Origin: Bacteriovoracaceae bacterium
GTDB lineage: Bacteria; Bdellovibrionota; Bacteriovoracia; Bacteriovoracales; Bacteriovoracaceae
Assembly (NCBI GenBank): GCA_007116425.1
Contig: SKIL01000038.1
Span: 1 to 8,393, forward strand
Direction: 5' to 3'
DNA: 8,393 nucleotides
Shown one piece after another: positions 7,307 through 8,393 of this stretch. The notes under the pieces were generated by a model. It was not told where the DNA came from, did not search any database, and was given only the letters and a program-made list of their open reading frames with translations. Both the position numbers and the translations under genes were made by a program. Every line of letters starts with the position of its first letter. Positions within the stretch are counted from its first letter, which is position 1.

Positions 7307-8393
7307 AGAGGCCCCCTAAGATTTGACCATGTTTGAAAAATAAAATCATGAATCCCTTCAGCGTCGTTAATATAGACAGACCTTACAGCTAAACCAGTTT
7401 CACCAGTGACACCAAACTTACCCCTAGGCCCTAATGGCCCTTGAGCTCCAGGTCTTCCAGAATATGTCTGATCGAGACATTTCGTCGCATTTCGAGAGCC
7501 AAATCTGCCATCTGTACCGCCACAAGGCCCACCTGGAACCATGATACTATCGGGGTTACCACCCAGACCTCCTAGGCCTGGCCCACTTGGTTCTGACCCT
7601 TTAGATCCTAATCCAGGTGAATAGTTAATCGTAATTTCAGCATCTGTTTTTTCAAGAACACTCAGAATAATCGAGCCTGAATTACCACCGTCATAACCAG
7701 GAAGGCCGTCATTTGCAGGAAAGCCTCTTGGTCCTTGCCCCCCATCACAACCTCTGGTTCCGCCACCTTGACAATGACCATCTGCTCCGCGATTAGGGTT
7801 TTGTGGGGGCCTTGGAGGTACTTTAGTTTGTATACCACCATTTCTTCCCCTTAGATTAAAAACAATATCGCCAATTAGTTGACCTACTTCTAGACGAAGC
7901 TCTCCGCCAGACTCTCCTGCTTGATTATCTGGTGTCATATTCACAGTGTTTACAGTAAAGGTACTAATATGACCTTCATTACTAATAAGTGTCTTTACTC
8001 TCAATCTTTCTTTGAGCTCACCAAATAAAAGCTCTGAATTTTGCATAAGGACCAGGGTATCGATCTCTTTGGCACCTAGTCTGCGTAAGTTCATCGTTTG
8101 ACTAACCACATAACTTTTTCTAAGAGTTTTTTCAAAACGCTCCACAACGGCGAGAGAAGCATCATAAATTCGACATTCAAATTTAACTTCATTGCGATCC
8201 GTTTCTTTTAGCTCAACAGCAAGGTTTGCTTGAGTGCCATAATTTCTAAAAACACTTGAGCGTTCCGCATTCGGTGTCGTGGCACTGTCCTCCTTACGGC
8301 AAGTAAGCCGCCCACCTTCATTTCGACCACTTGTTGTTTCTACCGAGATCAAAAATGAATTAATACTGTTTGCAAATATATCAATATTAGAAA
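7303..8393 (-). CDS. Glycine-rich, partly collagen-like protein (5' end off window)
   Basis: The frame stays open to the right edge, so the gene is partial. TTG at 8352 is a possible start codon but has no ribosome site, and 13 more codons are open upstream. Numbering from that TTG, residues 1-170 form a mixed domain with Cys18 and Cys60. Residues 168-320 are Gly-rich: irregular Gly-x-x runs carrying Cys194, Cys201, Cys277 and Cys292 are interrupted by a strand-like segment (226-244, GSIILSV...AEITINY). They end in seven unbroken Gly-X-Y triplets (299-319). A short non-collagen tail ends in FQTWSNLRGPL. This layout suits an exported, extended or beta-stacked surface protein; the signal peptide would lie outside the window. 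It is the upstream partner of the 930-residue lipoprotein, with overlapping stop and start codons. The function is unknown. Confidence 0.82.
   Translation of the reverse strand, partial: SNIDIFANSINSFLISVETTSGRNEGGRLTCRKEDSATTPNAERSSVFRNYGTQANLAVELKETDRNEVKFECRIYDASLAVVERFEKTLRKSYVVSQTMNLRRLGAKEIDTLVLMQNSELLFGELKERLRVKTLISNEGHISTFTVNTVNMTPDNQAGESGGELRLEVGQLIGDIVFNLRGRNGGIQTKVPPRPPQNPNRGADGHCQGGGTRGCDGGQGPRGFPANDGLPGYDGGNSGSIILSVLEKTDAEITINYSPGLGSKGSEPSGPGLGGLGGNPDSIMVPGGPCGGTDGRFGSRNATKCLDQTYSGRPGAQGPLGPRGKFGVTGETGLAVRSVYINDAEGIHDFIFQTWSNLRGPL
7312..7317 (-). promoter_or_regulatory. Ribosome binding site that supports the GTG start of the lipoprotein
   Basis: AGGGGG lies inside the last codons of the collagen-like gene, five bases before GTG 7306. 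It supports the GTG start and the complete lipoprotein signal peptide. Confidence 0.6.
7396..7458 (-). repeat. Seven consecutive Gly-X-Y triplets (collagen-like tract)
   Basis: The triplets read GRP, GAQ, GPL, GPR, GKF, GVT and GET, followed by a further Gly. Pro is common at X but the DNA is not a simple repeat, so this is a diverged coding repeat and not a slipped tandem array. Seven triplets are short for a stable triple helix on their own. Confidence 0.75.

Noticed and set aside
8350..8352. TTG at 8352 as the true start of the collagen-like gene
   Set aside because: There is no Shine-Dalgarno before it, no signal peptide after it, and the frame continues open to the window edge, so the gene most likely begins outside.

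Overview
The window is AT-rich and carries seven protein-coding genes, six on the minus strand and one on the plus strand. It has no RNA genes, insertion sequences or CRISPR array that I can see. A lipobox-bearing lipoprotein, a SWIM-type SNF2 helicase, a collagen-like secreted protein and frequent GTG/TTG starts fit a Gram-negative bacterium. By general resemblance I would guess a Bdellovibrionota/Bacteriovorax-like organism, but nothing here proves the taxon.

Layout. (1) At 1-1270 (minus) is the N-terminal 423 residues of a SWIM zinc-finger SNF2-family helicase; the motor lies off the left edge. (2) A 151-base divergent intergenic region follows. (3) At 1422-2366 (plus) is an SbtA-like sodium-dependent bicarbonate permease that starts at TTG. 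(4) Converging on it, with a 4-base stop-codon overlap, is a tight minus-strand cluster read right to left: an aldose 1-epimerase-like protein (4434-3553), adenine phosphoribosyltransferase apt (3526-2999), and a small diverged FkbM-type methyltransferase-like protein (2992-2363). The gaps are 26 and 6 bases, so these are probably co-transcribed. (5) A 79-base gap holds a short inverted repeat and a possible promoter. (6) Upstream is a second minus-strand unit: a glycine-rich, partly collagen-like protein (truncated by the right edge, ending at 7303) is coupled through a GTGA overlap to a 930-residue lipoprotein (7306-4514).

The epimerase and apt genes are ordinary metabolism: sugar anomer or sugar-like substrate handling, and adenine salvage. 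The bicarbonate permease would bring HCO3- into the cell, and no SbtB-type regulator gene is visible beside it. The least understood part is the right-hand pair. A collagen-like, cysteine-containing protein and a very large helical lipoprotein of no family I recognise are made from overlapping reading frames, so they probably act together at the cell envelope. I consider this the best candidate for an undescribed system here, but its function cannot be read from sequence alone.
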